From assembly GCF_001865245.1 (NCBI RefSeq), contig NZ_MKXB01000157.1:16209-65438 (forward strand): a stretch of DNA of 49,230 nucleotides, given 5' to 3'. The notes beneath the pieces were generated by a model, which was given only the letters and a program-made list of their open reading frames with translations, did no database searches and had not been told where the DNA came from. Of the stretch, positions 15,237 to 24,182 are shown piece by piece. How positions within the stretch are numbered: the stretch's first letter is position 1; every line of letters starts with the position of its first letter. This stretch comes from Streptomyces sp. CC53. GTDB lineage: Bacteria; Actinomycetota; Actinomycetes; Streptomycetales; Streptomycetaceae. The position numbers were made by a program, and so were the translations under genes.

Positions 15237-16766
15237 ATGGCTCATCTGCGTTCTGGGCGCGGGCGCGCACTCGCCCTGCCCGTAGGCCTGGCGCTCGTGG
15301 CGTCCCTAGGCTTCCTTCCCGCCGGTGCGGCCTCGGCCGCACCGGCGGACGACGCCCCGGCCCAGGTCGCCGCGGACGGCCCGGTCCTGTCGTACGTCGT
15401 CAACGTCGACGGTGGCCGCCACGCCGCCGTGCGGCGGGCGGTGGCGGCGGCCGGCGGCACGGTGGTGGAGTCGTACGACGCGATCGGCGTCATCGTCGCC
15501 CACTCCGGGAACCCGCGGTTCGCGGAGACGATCCGGGGTGTCCGGGGTGTCGCGTCCGCGGGCGCGACGCGGACCGCTCCGCTGACGCCGCTCGCGACGA
15601 CCGACGTCGCGGAGGCCGCGGAGCCGCTGACGGCGCAGGAGGCGCGCCGGGCTGCCGCCGAGGCCGAGGACGGCCAGGACCCGCTGGAGCCGCTGCAGTG
15701 GAGCCTGCCCGCCATTAAGGCGGACAAGGCGCACGAGCGGAGCCTCGGCAGCAGCCGGGTGACCGTCGCCGTCATCGACACGGGCGTGGACGACACGCAC
15801 CCGGACCTCGCGCCGAACTTCGACCGTGCGGCGTCCGCGAACTGCGCGACCGGCAAGGCGGACCCGAGCGAGGGCGCCTGGCGTCCGCTGCCGGGCGAGA
15901 GCGACCACGGCACGCACGTCGCCGGCACGATCGCGGCGGCCAAGAACGGCGTCGGCGTCACGGGCGTCGCCCCCGGGGTCAAGGTCTCCGGCATCAAGGT
16001 GTCCAACCCGGACGGCTTCTTCTACACCGAGGCCGTGGTCTGCGCCTTCATGTGGGCGGCCGGGCACGGCGTCGAGGTGACGAACAACAGCTACTACGTC
16101 GACCCGTGGCTGTACAACTGCAAGAACGACCCCGACCAGGGCGCGCTGGTGGAGGCGCTGACGCGCGCCACCCGGTACGCCGAACGCAAGGGCGCCGTGA
16201 ACGTCGCGGCCGCCGGCAACTCCCGCACGGACCTGGCGGCGGACGAGGTCACCGACACGTCGAGCCCGAACGACTCGTCGGCGGTGGAGCGGACCCTGAA
16301 GCCCACCGAGTGCCCGGACATACCGGCCATGCTGCCGGGGCTGGTCACCGTGTCGGCGACCGGGGCGAAGGGGCTGAAGTCCTCGTACTCGAACTACGGC
16401 CAGGGCATCGTCGACATCGCCGCGCCGGGCGGCGACTCCACCCGCTACCAGGCGCCGGAGGGCCCGGCCACGAGCGGTCTGATCCTGTCGACCACCGTGA
16501 ACGGCGGCTACAACTACAAGGCGGGCACGTCGATGGCGTCCCCGCACGCGGCTGGCGTCGTGGCGCTGATCAAGTCGAAGCACCCCTACGCCTCGCCCGG
16601 CCTGGTGAAGGCGCTGCTGTACGCGCAGGCGGACGCCACGGAGTGCACCGACCCGTACGACATCAACGGCGACGGCACGGTCGACGCGGTGTGCGAGGGC
16701 GGCACGTTCCGCAACGGCTTCTACGGCCGGGGCACGGTCGACGCGCTGGACGCGGTGCGGTGGTAG
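15237..16766 (+). CDS. Secreted subtilisin-like (S8) serine protease
   Basis: A 509-residue protease. Residues 1-35 are a signal peptide (basic n-region, LALPVGLALVASLGFLPAG, A-S-A site), residues about 50-120 look like an inhibitor-type prodomain (SYVVNVDGG...ESYDAIGVIVAHS), and the catalytic domain follows. The triad is D181 (VIDTGVD), H224 (DHGTHVAGT) and S432 (GTSMASPH), with oxyanion N328 (AAAGNS). It should be exported, self-processed and act on extracellular protein. It ends near the catalytic domain without a wall anchor. The ATG at 15237 has GGAG upstream. Confidence 0.93.
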   Translation: MAHLRSGRGRALALPVGLALVASLGFLPAGAASAAPADDAPAQVAADGPVLSYVVNVDGGRHAAVRRAVAAAGGTVVESYDAIGVIVAHSGNPRFAETIRGVRGVASAGATRTAPLTPLATTDVAEAAEPLTAQEARRAAAEAEDGQDPLEPLQWSLPAIKADKAHERSLGSSRVTVAVIDTGVDDTHPDLAPNFDRAASANCATGKADPSEGAWRPLPGESDHGTHVAGTIAAAKNGVGVTGVAPGVKVSGIKVSNPDGFFYTEAVVCAFMWAAGHGVEVTNNSYYVDPWLYNCKNDPDQGALVEALTRATRYAERKGAVNVAAAGNSRTDLAADEVTDTSSPNDSSAVERTLKPTECPDIPAMLPGLVTVSATGAKGLKSSYSNYGQGIVDIAAPGGDSTRYQAPEGPATSGLILSTTVNGGYNYKAGTSMASPHAAGVVALIKSKHPYASPGLVKALLYAQADATECTDPYDINGDGTVDAVCEGGTFRNGFYGRGTVDALDAVRW

Positions 16767-16825
16767 GAACTCCGCGCTGGTAGGGCCCGGTCACCAGGGG
16801 AACGGACCGGATCCGCCGGGGAGGG

Positions 16826-16859
16826 GAGCCCGGGTGCGCGGCAGCGCGCGCCCGGGCTC
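16826..16859 (+). terminator. Terminator of the subtilase gene
   Basis: A 15-pair stem with one G-T pair (16826-16840 with 16845-16859), a four-base loop, and a following T-rich run, about 60 bases after the stop. Confidence 0.82.
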
Positions 16860-16905
16860 TTTGCGTGTCTTCCTCTCTCTTGGGTGCCCGCCCCCTTCCC
16901 ATGAA

Positions 16906-16920
16906 TGGCACTGAGTGCCA
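16906..16920. promoter_or_regulatory. Palindromic operator candidate TGGCACT-G-AGTGCCA
   Basis: A perfect 7-bp inverted repeat with one central base, 10 bases before the likely CoA-transferase start. A close relative, CGGCACT-G-GGTGCCG (16959-16973), lies 53 bases downstream, about five helical turns, inside the first codons. Symmetric 15-mers of this kind are typical for TetR-family dimers; no such regulator is adjacent. Confidence 0.5.
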
Positions 16921-16930
16921 CAGTGTGAGC

Positions 16931-18370
16931 ATGGAGAAGGCTGTTCATGGAGTCTGGGCGGCACTGGGTGCCGACGCGGCGCTGCTGGAGCGGATCACCC
17001 GCGGTCCTGATGCGCCCGGAGCGCTGACCGCGCGGCTCCCCGTCATGGGACTGGCCCGGGCGACCGTCGCCGCGTGCGCGCTGGCGGCGGCCGAACTGTC
17101 GGCGACCCGCGCGGACCGGGCGGCGCGGGCCCGGGGCGTGGCGGGCGGCGCGCAGAGGGCGCGGGTCCCGCGGGTGCGGGTGGATGACGGGGCGGTCGCC
17201 ACGGCGTTCCACAGCGAGCGGTACGTGCAGGCGGACGGCCGCGCGGCGGCGACCTTCGCCCCGCTGTCCCGGTTCTGGCGCACGTCCGACGGATGGGTGC
17301 GCACCCACGCCAACTACCCGCACCACCGGGAACGGCTGCTCACCGCGCTGGGCCTGCCGTCCGGGGCGGGCGCCGACGCCGTGGCGGCCGAGCTGGGGCG
17401 GCGGCGGGCCCTCGACGTGGAGGAGGAGGTGGACGGCGCCGGCGGCCTGGCGGTCGCCGTGCGCAGCGGCACCGAGTGGGCGGCGCACCCGCAGGGAGCC
17501 CTGGTCGCGGGGCAGCCCCTGCTGACCCTGGAGCGGACGGGCGGGGCGCCGGGCCCCGGACCTGTCCTGGACCTGCCGGGCCCGGGCGCGCAGCCCTGCG
17601 CCGGGGTGCGCGTGCTGGACATGACGCGGGTCCTGGCCGGGCCGATCGCCACCCGGACGCTTGCGCTGCTGGGCGCCGACGTGCTGCGGGTCGACTCCCC
17701 GCGGCTGCCGGAGAGCCAGGACGTCCACAACGACACCGGCATGGGCAAGCGGTCGACGCTGCTGGACCTCGCCCGGAGCGTGGACCGGGAGGCGTTCGAG
17801 GACCTGCTGGCCCGCGCCGACGTCGTGGTGACCGGCTACCGGCCGGGCGCCCTGGACCGCTTCGGCCTGTCCGCGGAGGCGCTCGCGGCGCGCCGCCCCG
17901 GGCTGGTGGTCGCCGAGCTGTCGGCGTGGGGCCGGTCCGGCCCGTGGGGCGGGCGGCGCGGCTTCGACAGCCTGGTGCAGGCGGCGAGCGGCATCGCGCT
18001 GCACGAGGGCTCCCCCCTGCGCCCGGGTGCCCTGCCGGCCCAGGCCCTCGACCACGGCACGGGCTACCTGCTGGCGGCGGCGGTCCTGCGGGCGCTGACG
18101 GAACGCCACCTCGACGGCGGCACCTGGCTGGTGCGGGCGGCCCTGGCGAGGACCGCGCACTGGCTGCGGCACGAACTGGAGGAGGCGCCTCCCACGACGA
18201 CCGGCGGCGAACCGTACGCCCCGGACCCCTGGCTCGCGGAACGCGCCGGCCCGCTGGGGCGGCTGCGCTACGCCCTCTCCCCCGTCGTGTACGAGGGCGG
18301 CCCCAAGGACTGGGCGCGGCCCGCGGGCCGATGGGGCACGGACCTGGCCTGCTGGGCCGCCGGCCGCTGA
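16931..18370 (+). CDS. Class III CoA-transferase (CaiB/BaiF family)
   Basis: A 479-residue protein. The second half has clear CaiB/BaiF hallmarks: VRVLDMTRVLAGPIATRTLALLGADVLRVDSP, MGKRSTLLDL and AELSAWGRSGPWGGRRGFDSLVQAASG. The N-terminal ~200 residues are a less conserved extension with a second partial repeat of the fold (FHSERYVQADGRA...FWRTSDGWVRTHANYPHH). The family moves CoA between carboxylic acids; the substrate is unknown. The start is uncertain (ATG 16931, GTG 16925 or ATG 16901); I choose 16931, which places the palindrome upstream. Confidence 0.82.
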   Translation: MEKAVHGVWAALGADAALLERITRGPDAPGALTARLPVMGLARATVAACALAAAELSATRADRAARARGVAGGAQRARVPRVRVDDGAVATAFHSERYVQADGRAAATFAPLSRFWRTSDGWVRTHANYPHHRERLLTALGLPSGAGADAVAAELGRRRALDVEEEVDGAGGLAVAVRSGTEWAAHPQGALVAGQPLLTLERTGGAPGPGPVLDLPGPGAQPCAGVRVLDMTRVLAGPIATRTLALLGADVLRVDSPRLPESQDVHNDTGMGKRSTLLDLARSVDREAFEDLLARADVVVTGYRPGALDRFGLSAEALAARRPGLVVAELSAWGRSGPWGGRRGFDSLVQAASGIALHEGSPLRPGALPAQALDHGTGYLLAAAVLRALTERHLDGGTWLVRAALARTAHWLRHELEEAPPTTTGGEPYAPDPWLAERAGPLGRLRYALSPVVYEGGPKDWARPAGRWGTDLACWAAGR

Positions 18371-18374
18371 CGGA

Positions 18375-18407
18375 CCGGCGGCCCCGGCCGCTGCTGCGGG
18401 CCGCCGG
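18375..18407. terminator. Bidirectional terminator between CoA-transferase and VIT genes
   Basis: A perfect 10-bp stem, CCGGCGGCCC with GGGCCGCCGG, and a 13-base loop, between two convergent stop codons. Confidence 0.6.
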
Positions 18408-18449
18408 CGGACCACCGCTCCCCACGAGAACGGCCCTCCGGCACGGGCC

Positions 18450-19172
18450 CTAGACCCCGACCGCCCCGAGCAGCGACCCCACCGCGTAGGTCACCCCCAT
18501 GGCCAGGGCTCCGCCGCCCACCACCCGCACCACCGCCGGGCGGGCGGGGGCGGCGCCCAGCCGGGCGCTCCACCAGCCGGTGCCGGTCAGGGCGGCCAGC
18601 ACGGACAGCACCGTCACCCACAGCCGGGCGTCGGCCGGGGGCAGCACCATCGCCAGCAGGGGCAGCAGGGCGCCCACCGTGAAGGCGAGGAAGCTGGCGG
18701 CCGCCGCGTGCCAGGGGTTCGTCAGGGAGTCCGGGTCGATGCCGAGCTCCACGCGCGCGTGGGCACGCAGCGCGTCCCGCTCCGTCAGCTGCTCGGCGGC
18801 CTCGCGGGCCACGTCGCGAGTGAGTCCGCGCGCGGCGAGGAGGTCGGTGAGCTCGTCGAGCTCCGCCTCGGGCTGCTCCCTCAACTCCCGGCGCTCCACC
18901 GCCAGCGCGGCCCGCTCCGAGTCGCGCTGGGTGGAGACCGAGACGTACTCCCCCACGGCCATGGACAGGGAGCCGGCGAGCAGGCCGGCCAGACCCGCGG
19001 TCAGCAGTGTCGCGCGGTCGGTCGTGGCGCCCGCGACGCCCACGACGAGGCCCGCCGTGGAGACGATGCCGTCGTTGGCGCCGAGGACGGCGGCGCGCAG
19101 CCAGTTCAGGCGGACGCCGAAGGCGGAGTCGTGGGGTTCGTGCGAGGGGGCCTCGTCCGGGGTCGGTTCCAT
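18450..19172 (-). CDS. VIT/CCC1-family (VIT1-like) membrane transporter
   Basis: A 240-residue protein of the VIT1/CCC1 family of Fe2+/Mn2+ transporters. The first helix has the signature LRAAVLGANDGIVSTAGLVVGVAGA, the second AGLLAGSLSMAVGEYVSVSTQRDSE, then a cytoplasmic Glu-rich segment and three C-terminal helices. Family members export iron or manganese from the cytosol. The ATG at 19172 has no strong ribosome-binding site; an adjacent GTG codon upstream is an alternative. It is transcribed toward the CoA-transferase. Confidence 0.86.
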   Translation of the reverse strand: MEPTPDEAPSHEPHDSAFGVRLNWLRAAVLGANDGIVSTAGLVVGVAGATTDRATLLTAGLAGLLAGSLSMAVGEYVSVSTQRDSERAALAVERRELREQPEAELDELTDLLAARGLTRDVAREAAEQLTERDALRAHARVELGIDPDSLTNPWHAAAASFLAFTVGALLPLLAMVLPPADARLWVTVLSVLAALTGTGWWSARLGAAPARPAVVRVVGGGALAMGVTYAVGSLLGAVGV

Positions 19173-19236
19173 CACGAGGGTGAGAGTCTCACCGCGGCCC
19201 GGCCCCGCGGCCCGCGGCACGCCCCGCCCGCGCTCA

Positions 19237-19728
19237 ATGCGTGGCGGCCTCGCACGCGCGTTCCTGTGGGCCGACGTACACCTGTCGTCCGACCCGGGCC
19301 ACCACAGCGTCGGCCGGCACCGCACCGGCCCGGGGCGGATCGCCCAGGACCTGTCGGGGCACTTCTCCTCGGGCCGCACCACGCTGTGGGACGTGGCGGT
19401 GCGGCACGCGGCAGCACGGGCCGAGGAGACGCTCGTCGTGCGGGACGGTGAACTGCTGCGGTACTCGCGGCGCCTGGGCGAGCCCCTGCCCGGCTTCGCC
19501 CGGCGCATCCGCACGGGCGGCGAGGCCGACCAGCGCCGGAAGGCGGCCGGCCCGGCGGCGGACGCGGGCCGGGCGGCGTCGGACCGACGGGTGCTGTCGG
19601 CCCTGGCGGACGGCTCCGTGGCACCGGACGGGGCGTCGGGAGCGGTGTACCGGCTGCGGCCCGGGCCGGTCGACGGATGCGGTCTGGAGCCGCTCGCGGC
19701 ACAGGACCTGGTGGCGCGGCTCGCCTGA
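19237..19728 (+). CDS. Uncertain hypothetical protein
   Basis: A 163-codon frame between the VIT gene and the exonuclease. Its third codon positions are roughly 90% G/C in the part I checked (19390-19550), as in the real genes, and clearly higher than in an overlapping leftward frame. The amphipathic segment TLWDVAVRHAAARAEETLVV looks protein-like. No ribosome-binding site precedes the ATG at 19237 and I recognise no family. It may be a fast-evolving small gene or a decayed one. Confidence 0.35.
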   Translation: MRGGLARAFLWADVHLSSDPGHHSVGRHRTGPGRIAQDLSGHFSSGRTTLWDVAVRHAAARAEETLVVRDGELLRYSRRLGEPLPGFARRIRTGGEADQRRKAAGPAADAGRAASDRRVLSALADGSVAPDGASGAVYRLRPGPVDGCGLEPLAAQDLVARLA

Positions 19729-19870
19729 CGGGCTGGCCGCACGCCCGGTGGGCGCGCCAACCTCCCGGCGCCGGGCTGCCGGTGGCCGCACCCGCGTGCC
19801 GGGGCGGGCGCGGCGTCAACCGGGCGGCCTCGACCGGGCTCCCGGGTCCCCGGGTGTCGGCGGCGGCCTC

Positions 19871-19876
19871 TATTCT
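19871..19876 (+). promoter_or_regulatory. -10 element suggesting a leaderless exonuclease mRNA
   Basis: TATTCT fits the -10 consensus and ends eight bases before the ATG at 19885, which would put the transcription start at or next to the start codon. No ribosome-binding site is present, consistent with leaderless translation. Confidence 0.5.
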
Positions 19877-19884
19877 CGTTGACC

Positions 19885-20874
19885 ATGCTCGACGACCGTA
19901 CGACAGCAGCGTGGCCGACCGCCTACCCGCAGGGGTACGCGGTGGTCGACGTGGAGACCACCGGGCTGTCCTCGCACGACCGGATAGTCTCGGCTGCCGT
20001 CTACCGGCTCGACGCGCGGGGCGAGGTGGAGGACCACTGGTACACGCTGGTCAACCCGCAGCGCGACCCGGGCCCGGTGTGGATCCACGGGCTCACCACG
20101 GACCTGCTGGAGTCGGCGCCGCTGTTCGCGGACGTGGCGGCCGAGTTCTCCGCCCGGCTCGACGGCCGGGTCCTCGTCGCGCACAACGCCTTCTTCGACT
20201 GGTCGATGATCGCCCGCGAGTACGCCAGGTCGGAGCGGACCGCACCGGTGCGGCAGCGCCTGTGCACCATCGCCCTCGCCAGGGAGCTGCGACTGCCGCT
20301 GACGAACATGAAGCTGGAGACCCTGGCCGCGCACTTCGGCGTCGTCCAGCAGCAGGCGCACAACGCCCTGGACGACGCCCGGGTCCTCGCGGAGGCGTTC
20401 CGGCCGAGCCTGCGCACGGCCGCCGAGCGCGGGGTGCGGCTGCCGCTGCTGGAGTGCCGCCCGCTCACCGAGTGGTCGGAGCCGGCGGCCGCCTCCGCGC
20501 GGGCACCGCGGATCGGCCGCCAGGCGTCGTACGGCGGGGGCGGCTGGCGCCCCGCGCGGAAGCGGCCGCCGTGCCCGTACCCGAACCCGGGGCGCTACGA
20601 ACCGGACAAGCCGCTCAAGCAGGGCATGCGGGTGGCGTTCTCCGGTGACACGTCGGTCGAGCGGGACCTCCTGGAGGACCGGGCCGTGGAGGCGGGCCTG
20701 CACGTCGCGACGAGTGTGTCGCGGCTCACCAGCCTGCTCGTCACCAACGACCCCGAGGCGGGCACCTCGAAGGTGGCCAAGGCGAAGGCGTTCGGCACGC
20801 CGGTCGTCGACGAGGCGGCCTTCACACAGCTCCTGCGGGACGTCGCGCCGGCCGACGCGGCGGCGAACGGGTGA
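19885..20874 (+). CDS. DnaQ-like 3'-5' exonuclease (DEDDh) with C-terminal BRCT-like domain
   Basis: A 329-residue protein. The exonuclease domain has D22/E24 (VVDVETTG), HNAFFDW with the middle Asp, and HNALDDA as the DEDDh end. It resembles the proofreading epsilon subunit of DNA polymerase III. After a basic, Pro-rich linker (about residues 205-245) comes a BRCT-like domain (KQGMRVAFSGDTSVERDLLEDRAVEAG...SLLVTNDPEAGTSKVAKAKAFGTPVVDEAAF). It probably acts in DNA repair or proofreading. I use the ATG at 19885; a TTG two codons upstream is the alternative. Confidence 0.9.
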   Translation: MLDDRTTAAWPTAYPQGYAVVDVETTGLSSHDRIVSAAVYRLDARGEVEDHWYTLVNPQRDPGPVWIHGLTTDLLESAPLFADVAAEFSARLDGRVLVAHNAFFDWSMIAREYARSERTAPVRQRLCTIALARELRLPLTNMKLETLAAHFGVVQQQAHNALDDARVLAEAFRPSLRTAAERGVRLPLLECRPLTEWSEPAAASARAPRIGRQASYGGGGWRPARKRPPCPYPNPGRYEPDKPLKQGMRVAFSGDTSVERDLLEDRAVEAGLHVATSVSRLTSLLVTNDPEAGTSKVAKAKAFGTPVVDEAAFTQLLRDVAPADAAANG

Positions 20875-20928
20875 CGGCCGGGCGCGCCGCCACCGCTCCC
20901 GGGCGCCGCGCCCCGCACCCTGTGGCGC

Positions 20929-21180
20929 ATGGCACGTTGTGAGGTCTGCGGAAACGACTACGGCATGAGCTTCGAGGTGCACGCGCAGGGCGCGGTGCAC
21001 GTCTTCGACTGTTTCGCCTGCGCCATCCACCGCATGGCGCCGATCTGCGAGCACTGCCGGGTACAGATCATCGGGCAGGGCGTCGAGGCGGACGGCCACT
21101 GGTACTGCGGCGCGCACTGCGCCCGGGCCGAGGGCCGGGCGGGCATCATCGACAAGGTGGGGTCGCCGACCAACGGATGA
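20929..21180 (+). CDS. Small LIM-like zinc-finger protein
   Basis: An 83-residue protein with two four-Cys sites: C4-C7-C28-C31 and C40-C43-C60-C64, the spacing of tandem LIM-like or metallothionein-type zinc ribbons. Segments such as YGMSFEVHAQGAVHVFDCFACAIH are well ordered, so it is probably a folded zinc protein rather than a metal store. It follows the exonuclease by 54 bases on the same strand. Function is unknown; a protein- or nucleic-acid-binding role is inference. Confidence 0.75.
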   Translation: MARCEVCGNDYGMSFEVHAQGAVHVFDCFACAIHRMAPICEHCRVQIIGQGVEADGHWYCGAHCARAEGRAGIIDKVGSPTNG

Positions 21181-21418
21181 CCTTCCCCGCCCCCACCGCT
21201 CCCCTGCGCCCCCCGCCGGACCGTCCGGCCGGGGGCGCCGTGCTGCCCGGCCCCCGGGCGCCCCGAGGGCCGGGCCGGGAGCGAGCGCCGGTCGTGCGGC
21301 GGCCGCCCGGCGGGGAGGCGGGCGGGCGCGCCGGGGGCGCCCGTGCGGGGCGACCGGGTGACCCGGCGGCGGGCGCCGGGCGGGCCGGAGGGACGGGCGG
21401 GGGGGGTACCGCTTCCTG

Positions 21419-22273
21419 TTGTCCCCGCAGTGGGTGATCCTCACCCTCGTCGCCCTCGTCCTCATCCCCGTGATGGTCGAGCTGGGCTTCTGGCAGTTCC
21501 ACCGGCACGAGCGCCGGGTCGCCCAGAACGCGCTGATCGCGGACAACCTCGGGGCGGAGCCGGTGCCCGTGACCGAGCTCACCTCACCGGGCCACAGCGT
21601 CCCGCGCGAGGACCTCTGGCGCCATGTGACCGCCACCGGCACGTACGACACGGACCACGAGGTCGTCGTGCGGCGCCGGACGAACGCGGACGACCGGGTC
21701 GGCATGCACGTGCTGACGCCGCTCGTCCTGACCGACGGCCGGGTCGTCCTCGTGAACCGCGGGTGGGTCCCGGCGGCGGCCGACCAGCGGGCGTACCCGG
21801 AGGTGCCGGCCCCACCGCGCGGGCAGGTCACCGTGACGGGCCGGCTCATGGCGGACCAGACGACGGACAGCAGCGGCATCAAGGACCTGAAGGGGCTGCC
21901 GCCGCGCCAGGTCATGCTGATCAACAGCGGGCAGCAGGCCGAGCTGCTCGGGCGGCAGGTGCTCGGCGGCTACCTGGACCTGACGGCGCCGAAGCCGTCC
22001 GGCGGCTCCCCCGAGCCGGTCCCGGAGCCGGACCACGACTCGATCGGCGCCCACATGGCGTACGCCGTCCAGTGGTGGCTGTTCGCCGCGGGCGTGCCGG
22101 TGGGCTGGGTGGTGCTGGTGCGCCGCGAGAGGAGGGACCGCGCGGAGGCGGAGACCGCCCGGGCGCAGGCGGCCGAAGCGGGCGCCGAGGGCGGCCCGGA
22201 CGACGGGGACGGCCCCGGCGGGGAGGGCCGCGCGCACGGCGCGACGCCCGGGACGCAGCCCGCGGCGACCTGA
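21419..22273 (+). CDS. SURF1 family cytochrome oxidase assembly protein
   Basis: A SURF1-family membrane protein of about 284 residues: an N-terminal transmembrane helix followed by GFWQFHRHERR, the extracytoplasmic domain with VNRGWVPAA, a second helix near the C-terminus (YAVQWWLFAAGVPVGWVVLV), and a charged Ala/Gly tail. SURF1 helps heme a insertion into cytochrome c oxidase. The start is odd. TTG 21419 cuts the expected N-terminus: the bases before it would encode YRFLL, but the codon before that is GGG inside a run of eight G, where a GTG would be expected. Confidence 0.85.
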   Translation: MSPQWVILTLVALVLIPVMVELGFWQFHRHERRVAQNALIADNLGAEPVPVTELTSPGHSVPREDLWRHVTATGTYDTDHEVVVRRRTNADDRVGMHVLTPLVLTDGRVVLVNRGWVPAAADQRAYPEVPAPPRGQVTVTGRLMADQTTDSSGIKDLKGLPPRQVMLINSGQQAELLGRQVLGGYLDLTAPKPSGGSPEPVPEPDHDSIGAHMAYAVQWWLFAAGVPVGWVVLVRRERRDRAEAETARAQAAEAGAEGGPDDGDGPGGEGRAHGATPGTQPAAT

Positions 22274-22393
22274 CGCGCGGGCGCCGCCCCGCCCCGGCGG
22301 CGGGCTCCGGCGACGGGTGGCGGGGGCGCGGCGGCCGGCGGGTCGCCCGACCTGACTGATTGGCGCTTCTCCCCGGCGGGAACACGCCAGAGC

Positions 22394-24178
22394 GTGACCC
22401 AACGTATCGAGGACTATGCCCTCATCGGCGATCTGCAGACCGCCGCCCTGGTGGGCAAGGACGGTTCGGTCGACTGGCTGTGCCTGCCGCGCTTCGACTC
22501 CGGCGCGTGTTTCGCCGCCCTCCTCGGCGACGAGAACAACGGCCACTGGCGGATCGCGCCCACCGGGGCCCGCACCTGCGCCCGGCGCAGCTACGTGGGT
22601 GAGTCCCTGGTCCTGGAGTCCGTGTGGGAGACCCGCACCGGGTCGGTCCGCGTCGTCGACTTCATGCCGCAGCGCGACCGCTCCCCCGACCTCATGCGGG
22701 TCGTGGAGGGGCTGAGCGGCCGGGTCGAGATGTCCTCGGTCCTGCGGCTGCGCTTCGACTACGGTGCGATCGTGCCGTGGGTGCGGCGCGTCGACGGCCA
22801 CCGGGTCGCGGTCGCGGGGCCCGACGCCGTGTGGCTGCGGTCGACGCCGCAGGTCAAGACGTGGGGACAGCAGTACAGCACCTGCTCGTCGTTCACCGTC
22901 GGCCCCGGGGAACGGGTGTCGTTCACCCTCACCTGGCACCCCTCGCACGAGTCCTGCCCGCCGCTGGTGGACCCCGTCGAGGCGCTGGAGCACACCCTGG
23001 AGGACTGGAAGGCGTGGGCGTCGCGCTGCACCTACGAGGGCCCGTACCGGGACGCGGTGATGCGGTCCCTGATCACCCTGAAGGCCCTCACGTACGCGCC
23101 GACGGGCGGCATCGTGGCCGCGCCGACCACGTCGCTGCCGGAGGAGATGGGCGGCGTGCGGAACTGGGACTACCGGTTCTGCTGGCTGCGGGACGCGACG
23201 CTGACCCTCCGCGCCCTCGTCGCCGGGGGCTACGGCGAGGAGGCCGTGGCCTGGCGCGACTGGTTGCTGCGCGCGGTGGCCGGCGACCCGGCGGACCTCC
23301 AGATCATGTACGGGCTCGGGGGCGAGCGGCGGCTGCCCGAGCTGGAGATCCCGTGGCTGCGCGGCTACGGCGGCGCCCGGCCGGTGCGGATCGGGAAAGC
23401 CGCGGTGGACCAGCTCCAGCTGGACGTGTACGGCGAGGTGCTGGACGCCCTGCACGTGGCACGGGCGGCGGGCATGCCGCCGAAGCGGCACGCCTGGGCG
23501 CTGCAACTGAGCCTGCTGGGATGCCTGGAGTCGACGGGGCGCCAACCCGACGAGGGGCTGTGGGAGGTGCGCGGGCCGCGCCGCCACTTCGTGCACTCGA
23601 AGGTCATGGCGTGGGTCGCCGCGGACCGCGCGGTGCGCACCCTGGAGGCCGATCCGTCGCTCCCCGGCGACCCGGCCCGGTGGCGGGCCATGCGGGACGA
23701 GGTGCACCGGGAGGTGTGCGAGCGGGGGTACGACCCGGCGCGGAACACCTTCACGCAGTCGTACGGCTCGCGCGAGCTGGACGCGGCGACCCTGATGATC
23801 CCCCGGGTCGGCTTCCTGCCGCCGGACGACCCGCGGGTCGTGGGCACCGTGGAGGCGGTGTGGCGGGAGCTGGGGCAGGACGGCTTCGTCCACCGCTACG
23901 GCCAGGACGGCATGGCGGTCGACGGGCTGCCGGGCGGTGAGGGCACGTTCCTCGCGTGCTCCTTCTGGATGGCGGACGCCCTGCGCCTGATCGGGCGGCG
24001 GGACCAGGCCCGGGAGATGTTCGCCCGGCTGGTGGACCTCTGCAACGACGTGGGCCTGCTGGCGGAGGAGTACGACCCGGTGACGCGGCGCCAGCTCGGG
24101 AACTTCCCGCAGGCGTTCAGCCATGTCGCGCTCGTCGTGACGGCACTCGCGCTGGCGGAGGAGGACGCGGCAGGATGA
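22394..24178 (+). CDS. Glycoside hydrolase family 15 protein (glucoamylase/trehalase-like)
   Basis: A 594-residue cytosolic protein of the GH15 type: the N-terminal beta domain starts IEDYALIGDLQTAALVGKDGSVDWLCLPRFDS, and the (alpha/alpha)6 domain has the signature GGVRNWDYRFCWLRDATLTLRAL and the C-terminal EEYDPVTRRQLGNFPQAFSHVALV. Actinobacterial proteins of this layout include acid trehalases and glucoamylases; the sequence alone does not separate them. There is no signal peptide, so an intracellular alpha-glucoside or trehalose is the likely substrate. The GTG at 22394 is the family start. It is followed after four bases by an SDR gene. Confidence 0.9.
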   Translation: MTQRIEDYALIGDLQTAALVGKDGSVDWLCLPRFDSGACFAALLGDENNGHWRIAPTGARTCARRSYVGESLVLESVWETRTGSVRVVDFMPQRDRSPDLMRVVEGLSGRVEMSSVLRLRFDYGAIVPWVRRVDGHRVAVAGPDAVWLRSTPQVKTWGQQYSTCSSFTVGPGERVSFTLTWHPSHESCPPLVDPVEALEHTLEDWKAWASRCTYEGPYRDAVMRSLITLKALTYAPTGGIVAAPTTSLPEEMGGVRNWDYRFCWLRDATLTLRALVAGGYGEEAVAWRDWLLRAVAGDPADLQIMYGLGGERRLPELEIPWLRGYGGARPVRIGKAAVDQLQLDVYGEVLDALHVARAAGMPPKRHAWALQLSLLGCLESTGRQPDEGLWEVRGPRRHFVHSKVMAWVAADRAVRTLEADPSLPGDPARWRAMRDEVHREVCERGYDPARNTFTQSYGSRELDAATLMIPRVGFLPPDDPRVVGTVEAVWRELGQDGFVHRYGQDGMAVDGLPGGEGTFLACSFWMADALRLIGRRDQAREMFARLVDLCNDVGLLAEEYDPVTRRQLGNFPQAFSHVALVVTALALAEEDAAG

Positions 24179-24182
24179 GCCC

